Below, piece after piece: positions 31,930-44,312 of a stretch of 64,000 nt of DNA (position 1 is its first letter; each line of letters begins with the position of its first letter). The stretch spans positions 17,987,235-18,051,234 of the forward strand of contig NC_092813.1 in assembly GCF_040954645.1 (NCBI RefSeq). Reading direction: 5' to 3'. The stretch is from Diabrotica undecimpunctata (taxonomy: Eukaryota; Arthropoda; Insecta; Coleoptera; Chrysomelidae). A program made the position numbers and the translations under genes. Under the pieces are notes generated by a model. That model did not search any database. It worked only from the letters and a program-made list of their open reading frames with translations, and had not been told where the DNA came from.

Positions 31930-32882
31930 CCGGCGACCACATCATATCCTAGCAGAAAGCAAGCGATAGTATTAAATGCTCTTCCGGATACAGCTCTATT
32001 CGATTACATTAAGGCGATCGGTGAAATCGTAACACCAAAGCGTATTACCCACGCTTCCCGCATATCTAACCAACGCATTTGCATCTTTCTTGCTTCTATT
32101 TCTGACGTCGATATTCTTCTTAAAAACAATCCCACCGTTTCCATTAAAAATGAAATCGTCCACATCCGCAGACTCATTTCCCCAACTAAAAGATTGTTAA
32201 TATCTAATGTATGTCCATCGATTCCAAGTCAACTTATGCAGGCATTAAAAACGAAATTGGTCTGCAACTAGCCTCACCTGTATCTCAGATTCGTACAGGC
32301 TCACCCGATGAAGATTATTCCCATATATTAAGTTTTCGACGGTCTATCTACGTAATACCAGATAAAGAAAATTTCGAAATACAAACCTCCGTATTAATAC
32401 ATTTTGAAAACACTTCCTTCCGAATCTTCGTTACATCAGACAAACTAGAATGTTTCCTTTGCCAAAAAGCCGGATATACCGCTGAAACCTGCCAAAACCC
32501 ACCGGATACCTTAATAACCCACCCCCGTTTCGCCCAAGTACCTAATGAATCCACCAACAATAGCCCCACCGCACCTTCCGGCACCTCTCACACTTCTGCC
32601 CCAAATTCTGCCTCCGACAATTTATCCAACATCACACCTCTACCTTTAGATCAACCTCAACCTACACCTCCTATTATCGCCCTCCTGAAAAGGGCCCATT
32701 CAACTGACTCAAGCCTCGATTCTCCCCCTGTAATTGCCATTTCAGATCCTACTACTCACACTTCAATCGATCCACATTCCCTAGATGACAACTCCTTCCG
32801 GGCCTCCAAATCAGCCCCTAAAAAAAATCGAAAACCAAAGATACGCAACCATCAGTCACTATCAGCCCGTCTGCCCGCTTAA
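31930..32882 (+). pseudogene. LINE-B ORF1 (gag-like)
   Basis: The frame is open from about 31900 with KQAIVLNALPDTALFDYIKA and RRLISPTKRLLISNVCPSIP, then shifts near 32215-32250. It continues in the frame 32211-32882 with DEDYSHILSFRRSIYV and a zinc knuckle CFLCQKAGYTAETC. A Pro/Thr/Ser-rich tail and basic end follow. Conserved Asp-Tyr-Ser-His-x-Leu-Ser-Phe-Arg-Arg in both LINE-A and LINE-B supports a common family. Confidence 0.72.
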
Positions 32883-33219
32883 TCATAGAAAATCTTATAG
32901 CAGCAAACCCATCATCCTTTTCAATTAACTCGCTACAACTAATTGCTTTCTTGGAAAATTCTTTCGACTGCCATGACCCCTTAGCTGAAGCATACCAATT
33001 TACTACGAACATTAACGCCCTTCTTGATGACCTCAAACAAATCTACCATAATATTTCTGATAGATAACTTAAAAATCGTATAACTCGCCTACAAAAAAAA
33101 ATTAAGGCTAGGATGAATCTAAATGATATTATTGACACTGTTAGTCTTGCATCTGTTAGCTCTAATGACAGTGACCCATCCTGAGACAAAACCGACCTGC
33201 CTTAATTTATAACTTTTAT

Positions 33220-36152
33220 ATTCACTATAATTCAATGGAATTGCGACAGATATTATCCGCGCTTAGAACATCTGCAGCTACTGATATCTTTCCACCACCC
33301 CACCTTCATTTGCTTACAGGAAACTAACTTCACGTCAACTAATCTCCATACACTCAAAGATTTTGAAGGGTATCATTACATCAGATCTGTCTGCTCCAGA
33401 GCTAGTAGAGGTGCATCTATATTTGCTTTTAAAGACCATTACTCCACTCTTCTTCCTCTGACTACCAATCTCGAAGCCGTCGTTATCACTACTTCCTGCC
33501 CTAATAAACTTACAATATGCTCTATATACATCCCTCCTGACTACATTCTAAAGGAAGAAGAACTTCTTGATTTAGTATACCAACTCCCCAACCCTATATA
33601 ATTGTAGGAGACTTCAACGCCCACAACACTATGTGGGGCTCCTCGCGTACATTTGGACGTGGTAAAGTTGTTGAAAATATTATTGATTGCACTAGCTCAT
33701 GTGTCCTTAATACGGGATTATACACCAACTTTAATATTGCTTCAGGTGCTTTTTCTGCCATGGATCTAAGCATATGTGATCCGAAATCGGCCCCCAAATT
33801 ATCCTGGCAAACAGCGGACGACCTTCACGACAGCAACCATTTCCCTATAATTATACGTGACAACACCTATGACCAAGTTTCAGTGAGAAGTTATTGGCAC
33901 TTCAACAAGGCTAATTGGCCAGAGTTCTCCAAAAAATCTGAATTCCTTATATGTAAATTACCTAACTCTAATAATATCGATGATTCCATAAAACTATTCT
34001 CAGATGCCATAATTAAAGCAGCATTAACTCATATTGGCAAAGCTACAATTAGCTCCCGACATAAAGTTGTACCTTGGTAAAACTCTCAATGTGAACTCGC
34101 AATTCGACAATCAAAGACTGCGCTCAATCAATACCCCAAACATAAAAGTCCTAAAAATTTAATTAAGTATAAAAAGCTGAAAGCCAAAGCCAAATACATT
34201 GTCAACCAGAGCAAGAAAACATCCTGGCATAACTATGTATCGTCTTTGAATGATAACACAAATCCCTCCCAAATGTGGAAAAAAATCCGACAGGTTCAGG
34301 GACAAAAAACTAACACCAAAATTACCCATTTAATCTCTAACAGCACTTCTTCTAGCAACAGCCAAATTATTTGCAATACCCTGGCTAATACATTTGAGGA
34401 ACAATTTCACAACAAACTCAAACCCCTAATTTCATCCTCTACACTAGAACCGCCCTCCTACAACCTCACTTCACAGCACTTACAAGATATCGACAATATT
34501 AATTCTCTTTTCTCACTTTCTGAACTTACATCTGCTTTATCCTCATGCAAAAATACTTCCGCCGGCCCTGATGATATCCCTTATATTTTTCTTAAAAACC
34601 TACCCAACCGCTGCCTCAGTTTCCTGTTAGACATATACAACTTTATCTGGTCTTCTCAAATATTTCCTACTCAATGAAACACATCCGTAATTATACCTGT
34701 CCTAAAACATGGCCAAACACCAATCTTTCCTCAGTCCTATAGACCGATTTCTCTCACTTTCTCCATGTGCAAATTAATGGAAAAGATGATAAACAGACGT
34801 CTTTTATGGTTAATTGACAAACACCAAATTTTACCTAAATAACAATCCGGTTTTAGCCGATAGCGTTCCACAAGCGATAACCTCGTCCTCCTTCATACAA
34901 AGGACTTCAGTCAAACTTACTACATATGTTGATGACCTTGTAATTTATTGCCATCTGTTTAGGAGCTTTTCGTAGCAGTCCAGCTGAGAGCCTCTACCGC
35001 GAAGCCAACGAACCCCCTCTTTGGCTTAGGCGCCAATATCTCCTCCTTTCTTATGCTGCCTCTACTTCAGCTAACCTTTCTAATCCAGTACACACACTGC
35101 TGACATTACCCAACTATACTAGTACTCACCCTCCTGCTCCACGCATACACACTATCGCCCTCTTACTTCCAACTTTAATACCACATATAAATTTATCCCT
35201 AACTAACCCTCTCCCAATCCCGCAGAATTCTCCTTGGACCAAAACTTTACCGAAATTTAATGTGTCACTTACAAAGTTTAGTAAGGCAGAAACCAACCAA
35301 GATTTGATTAGGAAATCCTTACTAGAAATTCTGAATTTTAAGAAATTCGATCGAGTACTCTACACTGACGCATCAAAGAGCGAAACGGGGGTTTTTTGTG
35401 CGGTTACCACTACGGAAACAGTCGTTAGTTCATGTCAAATACCTGCCACATGCAGCGTTCACACTGGTGAACTGTATGCTATTTACCAAGCCTTCAAACT
35501 CTGTACAGCATCCAATCAACATATTGCCATCTGTACAGATTCCCTTGCCTCTATCCAGTCCATCAATAATATATTTACTAATCACCCTCTTGTAGAAAAA
35601 ATCCATGATATTTACCAAAATCTTATCATTCACGACATCCATATCACTATCATATGGATTCCCTCCCACGTCGGGATTATGGGTAACGACAACGCCGATC
35701 GTTTTGCCAAAGAAGCTGCTGTATCCAATTGTACACCACGTAATATACAAATTGCCAGTGACCTAAAAACTAGTATAAAGAAACTCGTACGAAATTAATG
35801 GCAGAATCATTGGAACCAATCCACTACATTTTTACACCAAATAGATCAGACGATTGAGCGGTTCGTTATCCCTGGTATAACTAGAAATGAGATGGTTGTT
35901 GCTAGAAGATTGCGTATCGGTCACACCAGATTTACACATGGTCACCTAATGGATTCTACACCTAAGCCAATCTGTCACTATTGCCAATCTCCACTAAGCG
36001 TTCTACACATCCTTGTGGACTGCCCTCATTACAATAAACGACGCCAAGAACTGGGCATGAAGGGCGACATCACAGATATATTATCGAACCAGAGCCAGGT
36101 CATCACAGCTATCCAGTTCCTGAAGCTATTTCCAGTCATAAAAACTTATTAA
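33220..36152 (+). pseudogene. LINE-B ORF2 with RT deletions
   Basis: The endonuclease starts at IQWNC (~33230) and has CLQETN and IIVGDFNAHNTMWGSS (~33595-33650). The RT N-terminus is seen at 34246-34677 (TSAGPDDIPYIFLK), followed by a stop at 34675 and QSYRPISLT. RT then jumps from the RSTSDNLVLLH block directly to YVDDLVIYC at ~34925, so motifs A and B are deleted. A second deletion follows ~25 codons later. RNase H is open at 35262-35798 (LYTDASKSETG, TIIWIPSHVGIMGNDNADR). The C-terminal CHYCQSPLSVLHILVDC block lies at 35970-36025. Confidence 0.78.
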
Positions 36153-36198
36153 ATAATATATAACTATAGTATATAATATGTAATTGTACCTTTATAAT

Positions 36199-37386
36199 TG
36201 TAGGGGAAAGGATGAGGTAGCTGGTTCGATGATTTAAAAGTAAACATTTGAAAAATTATAGTCCCACCTTCCTACATTTGGTAGATAAAAAATAAATAAA
36301 ACCTCGAAGGACCAGCGACCATTAGGTCGCAAAATTGCGGATTAGTAATAATATAGTGGATAGTAAAGTTAAAAGTAGAAGAATTAAAATAAGAATTAAG
36401 CTAGAAATATTTTTATTGTATTATTTACATGAATAAATAGTAGTATCGGGATTGCCAACAAATCACCCTTTTTAATAATAATAAAAACATAAATGAAATC
36501 GTAGGCTTCCACGGCCAGAGTTAGAATTATAGTTTATTCGTCTTCCGGGTTTGGACCGTGTCATTTGTGAGTGACCCAAAAGTGGGTTCATCTCGACGTT
36601 TCGCTACAATTGTCTGTAGCTTCTTCAGGAGAACAAAAAAGAAAAAGAAAACAAAAGACAAGAAGATGGGTAGTTAGCAACGGTAACTCAGTTACTCAAC
36701 GCAACCAGAGGCGAATACTAACTACCAAGATGGGCATCGTCGAGATGAACCCACTTTTGGGTCACTCACAAATGACACGGTCCAAACCCGGAAGACGAAT
36801 AAACTATAAATACATAAATGTTCATATAAAATGTTCTTAAACCGCACAACTGTTTATATTAATAATTGTTTTTAAAGCTAAATACATGCGATTTATAGAA
36901 CAAGAAAGTTTATAGTTTGTTGAATATCCGGCAACCCTGTAATTTGTCGGACCGGCATTTATGAAATGTTGGCACACAAACTGTCGATTTTCTTCTGATA
37001 AAAGAATAATTTCAGGTTCTTACATATTCGATGCACAGACACTGAATTTAATTAACTATTTAATGAAATAAGTTATTTGAAAACTGCTTCTATTTGAGAA
37101 GCGTGAGAATTATAACTTGCTTCTATTTGAGAAGCTGAAAAATAAGTTTGACTTACGTGCTTCTATTTGAGAAGGCAAAGACGAAGCGATGTTAAGGGTA
37201 GTTGGGTTTGAATATTTTGAATCTTAAGAACTGACAGGCGCAGAAGATACAATGCAGCAGAAAGAAGGCGTGTCATGCTGATTGAATGTCTTAAAATTAG
37301 TGAGATATATTAGCGAGAATAACAATCATTATTAAAATTATTATAGAAGGACAAACTATTGTAGAAAATATAATTAATTTTCTACA
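36199..37386 (-). repeat. BEL-1 3' LTR, interrupted by a foldback insertion
   Basis: This LTR is 863 bp long plus a 317-bp insertion (36495-36811) and its 8-bp duplication. It carries a perfect hairpin GCGACC-ATTA-GGTCGC (36315-36330). It also has three copies of the hairpin GCTTCTATTTGAGAAGC (37086-37102, 37119-37135 and an imperfect one at 37159-37174). All are shared with the other LTR apart from single changes. Confidence 0.92.
36495..36811. mobile_element. 317-bp foldback insertion, Penelope-related by appearance
   Basis: The insertion splits the BEL-1 3' LTR and is flanked by ACATAAAT on both sides (36487-36494 and 36812-36819). It contains a perfect 68-bp inverted repeat (36531-36598 and 36738-36805). 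Between the arms, on the minus strand at 36594-36629, lies CTGAAGAAGCTACA-loop-TGTAGCGAAACGTCG. That is a CUGA-x-GA, stem II, GAAA arrangement like the hammerhead-type motifs found in Penelope terminal repeats. There is no coding capacity. Confidence 0.75.
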
Positions 37387-37448
37387 TACTGGGGGGCGGG
37401 GAAAATTTAAAATCTATACAATGATCGAAACGACCGTTAAGAAAAGGT

Positions 37449-38703
37449 TTAATCAGAAATTGGAAGAGGTGCTAATTTTATTATGGGGCGAACATATTCA
37501 CCTTCTGCTGTTTTTACACGTGCAGCGCGAACTTTACCATCCCTTCCAGTCAATAATTCCAAGATTCTACCTAGTGGCCAATTTAAAGGAGGGCGATCTT
37601 CAGATTGTATGAGAACTAGCTGATTGATCGCCAAGTTTTGTTGGGGTAGTTGCCATTTGGGTCTATGCTGTAGACGGTGCAAATAATCCACAGACCATTT
37701 TCTCCAAAACTCTTGTTGGAGTTTGGAACACACTTTCCAATAAGAAAGCCGATTAGTAGGGGTCCTAGAAAGATCCCTTTCTGGGTAAGAAATAAGGGGA
37801 GCTCCAATCAGAAAATGGCCAGGAGTAAGAGGCAAGAGATCATTAGGATCGTTAGAAAGGGGATACATGGGACGACTATTTAATATGGCTTCAATTTGCA
37901 CTAATAAAGTAGACAGTTCTTCAAAAGTAAGGCAAGTATTGCCGAGCAATTTGGTCAAATGAAATTTAGCACTCTTTACAGCTGCTTCCCAGAGTCCGCC
38001 CCAATGTGGAGACCTGGGAGGGATTAATTTCCAGGTAATTTCGGTGGAAGAAAGAAAATTCTGAATTTCGTGATTATTTTCTTTGGATTTCAGAAATAAA
38101 GATGTCTCGTAATTGATTACGAGCTCCAATAAAATTGGTGCCGTTATCAGAGTAAATTATTTGAGGATTTCCTCGACGACTTATAAACCGTTTTAATGAA
38201 GTAATAAAAGCTTCCGTGGACAAATTGGAGACAAGTTCTATATGGATAGCCTTGGTTACCATACATATAAAAATGGCTATATAAGCCTTAGTGGTGGGGG
38301 CCTTCCTTAATCTAGAGGAGCGAATCATAATAGGACCAGCAAAATCTATTCCGGTCTTAGAAAATGGACGAGCCTGTTGAACTCGATCCAAAGGCAAAGG
38401 GGACATTATCTGTGATGCAAATTGAGCATTAAATCTATGGCAAATAACACACTTTTTAATGATAGTTTTAATTCTTCGTATACCATTTAACGGCCAATAT
38501 CGAAGACGAAAATTTCCAAGGACATTTTGAGCTCCACTGTGTCCTAAACGCATATGTTCCCGATTAATTAGTAGATCGACAACATGGTCATTTTCAGGGA
38601 GGAAAATGGGAAATTTCTGAGAAAAACTTAATTCGGTATATTCAAGTCGACCTCCTACACGGAGTATGCTATTTTCATCAAGGAAGATATTAAGAGGAAG
38701 CAA
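37449..38703 (-). pseudogene. BEL-1 integrase region
   Basis: Two frames, 38074-38703 and 37449-38129, make up the integrase, which inserts the element's DNA. The first has an HHCC module (HMRLGHSG then CVICHRF) and the first two catalytic Asp residues in FAGP and YSDNGTNF contexts. The second supplies the third, in GGLWEAAVKSAK, and a C-terminal DUF5641-like block (WPLGRILELLTGRDGKVRA). The frame change lies between them near 38075-38129. Confidence 0.82.
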
Positions 38704-39445
38704 TTTGGGAGTTGAAATAGATTTTCCCTCCTGTAATAGTTTGATTTAATTGGAAAAAAGAATAAGATTGGACCTGTTTTATAATAAAATCATGGGCATT
38801 CTGAAGCTCTTCTACTGTCAAAGGACTGCCAGAAATGTTTATCTTTTTAAATTTGAGAATCACTTTAAAACTAAAAGCGATTCCTTTTTGCATGCTAGAA
38901 AATTTCGAAAATTTTAAAAATATAGATTTCCAGAATTGTTCTGGCGATTCAGTAATGGGAAATGATACTTGCATGCATTCAGGTACTTCATTTAGAAGTT
39001 CAAAAGAATCAATAGAATCAAAATCATTGGTTTGAGATAAAAAATGAGGACCATGAAACCAGAATTGATGAACATCAGATGAAAAATTTCCACGCGACAA
39101 ATGATCAGCGGGATTTAACGGAGATCTGATATGTCGCCATGTGGTATTCCTGCTATTATCACGAACAGTAAGGACTCGTTTTTTAACAAAAGGAGATATC
39201 TCTAATTCAGACCTTTTAACCCATGTTAAGGCAACTAATGAATCGGACCATAAATTAATGGACTCAATATTGATAGTATCATGCAAAATTTGTATAATCC
39301 GAGAAGATAGGATGGCAAGTAACTCCATAGAGCACAGCTCTAATTTAGGAATTGTAAGTTTGTTCTTTAATGGATTGACTCGGGACTTTGCGGCAATTAA
39401 TCTTGAAGAGAAAGTATTATCATTATAGCTAACGACAAGGTACAC
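38690..39445 (-). pseudogene. BEL-1 RNase H region
   Basis: The frame opens upstream with GFCDASQLAYGACVYL and contains the SKSRVNPLKN block, PKLELCSMELL and NLWSDSLVALTW, then NPADHLSRG. This is the BEL-type RNase H plus linker. Just upstream (39445-39474) the expected ~100-residue connection to RT is missing. A stop and a frame change sit at the join. The frame ends at 38690 and the integrase frame starts there. Confidence 0.8.
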
Positions 39446-39473
39446 ACAGGCTCCATAGGCTAGTTGACTAGCA

Positions 39474-42008
39474 TCACAAAAGCCGATTGCACTGCACGAT
39501 TAGCGGATTGATCACACCCAGGGGGTCAAACACAGAATAAATGAAAGATAAAATACTGCGTTTAGTTAAAACAGCAGGTTCTTGTATATTAGTAGTACGA
39601 ATAAGTAAGAGGTCAGACAGAGGGTTCCATTTTAATCCTAGTATGTTACTAGGGAAGCCATTAATATTAAAATCAATTTCGTAGGACGAAGTTTGTGATA
39701 TCGTAGATAAAAATTCAGAAGAGTTGGATTGCCATTTATGAGGCTTAAGTCCGTGTTTACCCAAAATAGTATTAAGCTCCGAATATATTGTTTCTAGAGA
39801 TGAAAAATCGTTAGTACCTGACAAAATATCGTCCATATAGGTTTGTCTAAGTAGAGCATACCGAGCATTAGGGAAGTTAGGATATCTCTCAGCGATATCC
39901 TTTAAGACACGCGTAGCCAAATACGGTGCACAATTTTGCCCAAAACTAAGACTTGAAAGTTGAATACAGGTGAAGGGATCAGAAGGATTTTCTCTCCATA
40001 AGAAATTTTGGAAATGACGTTGTGATGGATTTATATCTATAAATCTATACATCATTTGAATATCAGCACAAAGGACAAATTTGAAACAACGGAACCTACA
40101 TAATATGTCAAAGAGATTGTCCTGTACTTGGTAACCTTTTGAAGTTAGGTCATTTAAGGACACTCCGGTATCAGTACGGGCGCTAAAGTCAAAAACTACT
40201 CTCACAGGCGTTGAACTGTGTTTCCGTATTACAGCTCTGTGGGGGATAAAATATTTAAATTCATTAGTAGGATGATTGTAAAAAGATAACGGGATTACTT
40301 GAGCGTGATTTAAAGTAAGATATTCATATATAACATTCTTATAGTTTTGAAATAAACTTGAATCACAATTAAATTTTTTCTCAAGAGAGATAAATCTTTG
40401 GCGTGCCATGCAAAAAGACTGCCCCAATTTTGTGGGCATATTTTCAAGGAAGGGCATATCGACCTGGTAACGACCTGACGGTAAAATAATAGTGGTGTTT
40501 TTGAATATTTGTTTTGCAAGTTCTTCGCTAGAGCAATGATTTTTTGATAGTGGAATAGTTTCTAATTCCCAGAAACTTTCCATACGACGGGTCAACTCAT
40601 CTTCTCTTTCGAATTGAACATCATTAGTTGTAATATAAGAATGATAAACATTATTTTGGTTTGAGGAAAAATTTAAGCGGCTCCTAGGTATAGGACCGGC
40701 GATAATGTAACCCAGATAAGTTTCAACTAAAGAGGGGGATCTAGGTCCCATATTAATAATATTAGATTTAAGTAAATTAAAATAAATATCAGCACCAAGA
40801 AGTAAATTTATAGGCCCAGTTTTAAAGAAAAATGGGTCGGCAAGTTCGGGTATTATATGTTCATGTAATTTTAGAACCTCAGGAGATATAGAAAATTGGG
40901 GGAGATTATTTGTTATTTTGTTTATAACAGAACAAGAAACGTTAAAACTAATTGATGGGTTAACAAGAGAACTAAATTGTATATCTAGCACTTCTCTACT
41001 TTTAGCACAATTGGTACTACCTAACCCAGAAATATTTACAAATTGTGTTCGAGAGGACAGCTGCAAATTTTTTGCAAAGGAGCTTTCAATGAGACTCATT
41101 TGACTAGCAGAATCTAATAGTGCTCTTGCCACCTTTTGTTGACCATTAGAGCATCTGATATTTACAAGAGCTGTAGGTAAAAGAACTATGTTATCAGAAA
41201 TAGATACAGTATGGAGTGAAGCTTGCTGAGATGAGGGATGAGCATATTCAATAAATTCATTACTTACAGGGTTCATATTTGGAGACAAAGATTTATTTAC
41301 AATATGTACATTAGATGGTTCTATTCCATGATTGATTCCTCTAAAACGAGAGGTCGTATTTATATTTGGAACGTGATTATGAGTTTGCGTACTAGGGCAT
41401 GGGTTTGATTGATTATCAAAATGTAAATAAGTGTGGTGAGGTTTCCCACAAGTGGAGCATCTTTTTAAAGATTTACATTGCGGTATTGCATGAGTGTTAC
41501 TGAGGCAATTTATGCAATATTTCTTAGATTTGACAAATTGATATCTTTCGATTTCAAATTTCGAACATCCATAAATAAGATGATTAGACTCTTTACAATA
41601 AAAACAATTAGCACGGACGTTGTAAGATTGACGTTGAAGGTTATTTACATTAGAAACTAATGAAACCTTATTTTTTCGGCCGTCAGTGTGTCTGGAATAA
41701 AATTTGGAAGAATTGGGTTCAAAAAGATTTAAATTTTCTAAAACGGATTGTCTTTTATTCAAAAATTCAAAAAATTCTTCCGCAGTAGGAATGATTCCCG
41801 TATCTCGCTCGCTCTCAAACGCTTTCCTAGAATTGAAGTCAAGTTTTTGTTCTAGCAAAAATATAATTAAACATTCCAATTTGATTTGAGGAGTATGACC
41901 TGTATTATTTATTAAATCGAAAGTTTTACGAGAGGTAATATAGAATTCCTTCAAATCATTTGCTGTGCTTTTTGATAAACTTTTTTGTTCTACCAAAGTT
42001 TGGTACAA
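39474..42008 (-). pseudogene. BEL-1 Gag C-terminus, protease and RT
   Basis: An 844-codon open frame. The Gag part has CFYCKESNHLIYGC and two further Cys-His units up to CGKPHHTYLH. The A17-type protease has ALLDSASQMSLI as its active-site block, with Ala after DS where many relatives have Gly. RT has VVFDFSA, DIQMMYRFI (motif A) and TYMDDILSG (motif C). The frame ends at 39474 just after GVINPLIVQ, where the deletion begins. The protein itself looks sound, so the inactivating lesions lie on either side. Confidence 0.85.
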
Positions 42009-42148
42009 AGAAATTAATAACTTAAAATTATACGTTTAAATTCTGATTAGTTAGGCTCAGACTGGAAATTAAATCTAAAGGAGGACCGCGCAGTAAGCTA
42101 GATAATAAAATTTTTCCCCGTCAGTTTTTAATTTAGAGTTATTCAGCA

Positions 42149-42551
42149 CTACCGCTGAAAAAAGATCGAAAAATGAGGGCCATTCTTGAGCCAACCCTGT
42201 AAAAGGTTTAATGTTGATTTTTGGCAAAATAATATTAGAGGATTTAATAATATCACTATTGGATAATGTTTTCTTAAGATTTTCAATATTGGATCCAAGT
42301 TGCGCAATAGCAATCTCGAAACGATCTGATACTTAATTTTCTGCATTGACTTCTACATCGCTAAAATCTTCAAGTGTAATTATATCACTTTGAAGATTTT
42401 TGTAACTTTCGTAGGTACCTAAAATATTTTGTAGTTTTACATTTAATATGCAGATTTCCTCCGATCCATCAAGATTTTTAATATAGGATTCGATCCTAGA
42501 CAATTGAATTTTACAACTTTTACGTTTATTTTTTATAACGGTTAGATCCAT
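42149..42551 (-). pseudogene. BEL-1 Gag N-terminus
   Basis: Frames 42333-42551 (ATG at 42551, MDLTVIKNKRKSCK) and 42149-42346 read as the start of Gag (DUF1759-type region), with a frame change near 42335 and another before 42008. The leader between 42552 and 43444 is AT-rich and has no gene. Confidence 0.65.
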
Positions 42552-43417
42552 TTTAAAATACGAAAGAATTAAAAGCCACTAATCAGAAAATAAAGAATGC
42601 GCTACGAAACAAATATATGTTAATAGAATATAAGCAAACTGGTAAAATTCAAATTAATTATTAATAATCATTAAAAACTTAGAAAATAATAGACAGAAAA
42701 TAAAATATTACCAGTTAAAATGATAATATCAATAATAATATCACGAAAATCACAATGCAGATATCGATTATAAAAATAAAACAATAACAAACAGTTCAAA
42801 ATATATAAAACGAAATATAAATACTCAATATATTATGTAGATAAATACTCAAATTCAGGTATGATCGTAAAAATAAATTCTTAAAACTACACAACATGTT
42901 CACGAAAACGTTTTAAAATAAACTGGCAAACATCAGGTAGTGTTTATTTACCAAACACCCCAAAAGGTTCGTAAGTAGGCAAGTATAAAGATCTTTCGGC
43001 AAGACTTATAAAATCAGTCACTAAATGCCGTTAAACTAATGTTTTTAACACAAACACAACAGATGGTGTAGAGATAAAGGAACTGGACTGTTAGTTCTGT
43101 TACTATCGCGTACTTAGGGTTGATGCAGTTTCAACAGGGTTGCCGGTTCGCAAAAATTTCTGGAAACCGAACACTCCCGATAAAGTTTTAAAATTATTTT
43201 GTCCGTTATAAAATCACTGTCACTGTTTTGAGTTTTTCATAAAAGTTTGTTCAGGTGCACTCGAAGGTGATTAGCGGCATAAGTTTAGAAATTGATAGAA
43301 CAATTGTGAGCAAAAAGTAATAGAATAATTATGATAAAAATGTCATTTTGACAAATAACGTGCTAGCTATTGAAAAGTAATAGAATTATTATTAGAGGAA
43401 TGTCATTCTGACAAGAA

Positions 43418-43437
43418 ATCCGGCTCGATAATGACCA
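43418..43437 (-). promoter_or_regulatory. Candidate BEL-1 primer-binding site
   Basis: Seven bases past the 5' LTR the minus strand reads TGGTCATTATCGAGCCGGAT. From memory, insect tRNA-Tyr ends ...CCGGCTCGAAGGACCA, which would pair except for a short mismatch in the middle. The assignment is tentative. Confidence 0.4.
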
Positions 43438-43444
43438 AAACAAA

Positions 43445-44307
43445 TGTAGGGGAAAGGATGAGGTAGCTGGTTCGATGATTTAAAAGTAAATATTTGAAAA
43501 ATTATAGTCCCACCTTCCTACATTTGGTAGATAAAAAATAAATAAAACCTCGAAGGACCAGCGACCATTAGGTCGCAAAATTGCGGATTAGTAATAATAT
43601 AGTGGATAGTAAAGTTAAAAGTAGAATAATTAAAATAAGAATTAAGCTAGAAATATTTTTATTGTATTATTTACATGAATAAATAGTAGTATCGGGATTG
43701 CCAACAAATCACCCTTTTTAATAATAATAAAAACATAAATGTTCATATAAAATGTTCTTAAACCGCACAACTGTTTATATTAATAATTGTTTTTAAAGCT
43801 AAATACATGCGATTTATAGAACAAGAAAGTTTATAGTTTGTTGAATATCCGGCAACCCTGTAATTTGTCGGACCGGCATTTATGAAATGTTGGCACACAA
43901 ACTGTCGATTTTCTTCTGATAAAAGAATAATGTTAGGTACTTACATATTCGATGCACAGACACTGAATTTAATTAACTATTTAATAAAATAAGTTATTTG
44001 AAAACGGCTTCTATTTGAGAAGCGTGAGAATTATAACTTGCTTTTATTTGAGAAGCTGAAAAATAAGTTTGACTTACGTGCTTCTATTTGAGAAGGCAAA
44101 GACGAAGTGATGTTAAGGGTAGTTGGGTTTGAATATTTTGAATCTTAAGAACTGACACGCGCAGAAGATACAATGCAGCAGAAAGAAGGCGTGTCATGCT
44201 GATTGAATGTCTTAAAATTAGTGAGATATATTAGTGAGAATAACAATCGTTATTAAAATTATTATAGAAGGACAAACTATTGTAGAAAATATAATTAATT
44301 TTTTACA
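43445..44307 (-). repeat. BEL-1 5' LTR
   Basis: This 863-bp LTR is the uninterrupted copy and carries the promoter for the minus-strand transcript. It lacks the foldback insertion, so that insertion happened after BEL-1 integrated or during its last cycle. Its sequence differs from the 3' LTR at about a dozen positions. Confidence 0.92.
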
Positions 44308-44312
44308 ATAAT

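Larger units (their letters stand above)
31890..36198 (+). mobile_element. LINE-B, I-type non-LTR retrotransposon, dead (5' portion)
   Basis: A plus-strand relative of LINE-A with ORF1, endonuclease, RT pieces, RNase H and C-terminal Cys-His block. BEL-1 was inserted in its 3' untranslated region. The LINE resumes at 44313 after the 5-bp BEL target duplication and ends in an A-rich tail at about 44383. The coding strand is richer in C than its neighbours. Internal deletions remove most of RT. Confidence 0.8.
36199..44307 (-). mobile_element. BEL-1, BEL/Pao LTR retrotransposon, broken
   Basis: LTRs at 36199-37386 and 43445-44307 bracket a minus-strand gag-pol. Both start TGTAGGGG and end TTACA or CTACA, and the element is flanked by a 5-bp duplication ATAAT (36194-36198 and 44308-44312). 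Without the 325 extra bases explained by the foldback insertion, the LTRs match in length (863 bp) and differ at about a dozen positions. Protein order is Gag with zinc knuckles, A17-type protease, RT, RNase H, integrase and a DUF5641-like end. Frame breaks and a deletion between RT and RNase H make it inactive. Confidence 0.93.

Noticed and set aside
36594..36629. Functional hammerhead ribozyme in the foldback insertion.
   Set aside because: The two core strands and stem II are present, but the position that should be U16.1 reads A and there is an extra A before stem II. I keep it as a hammerhead-like relic only.
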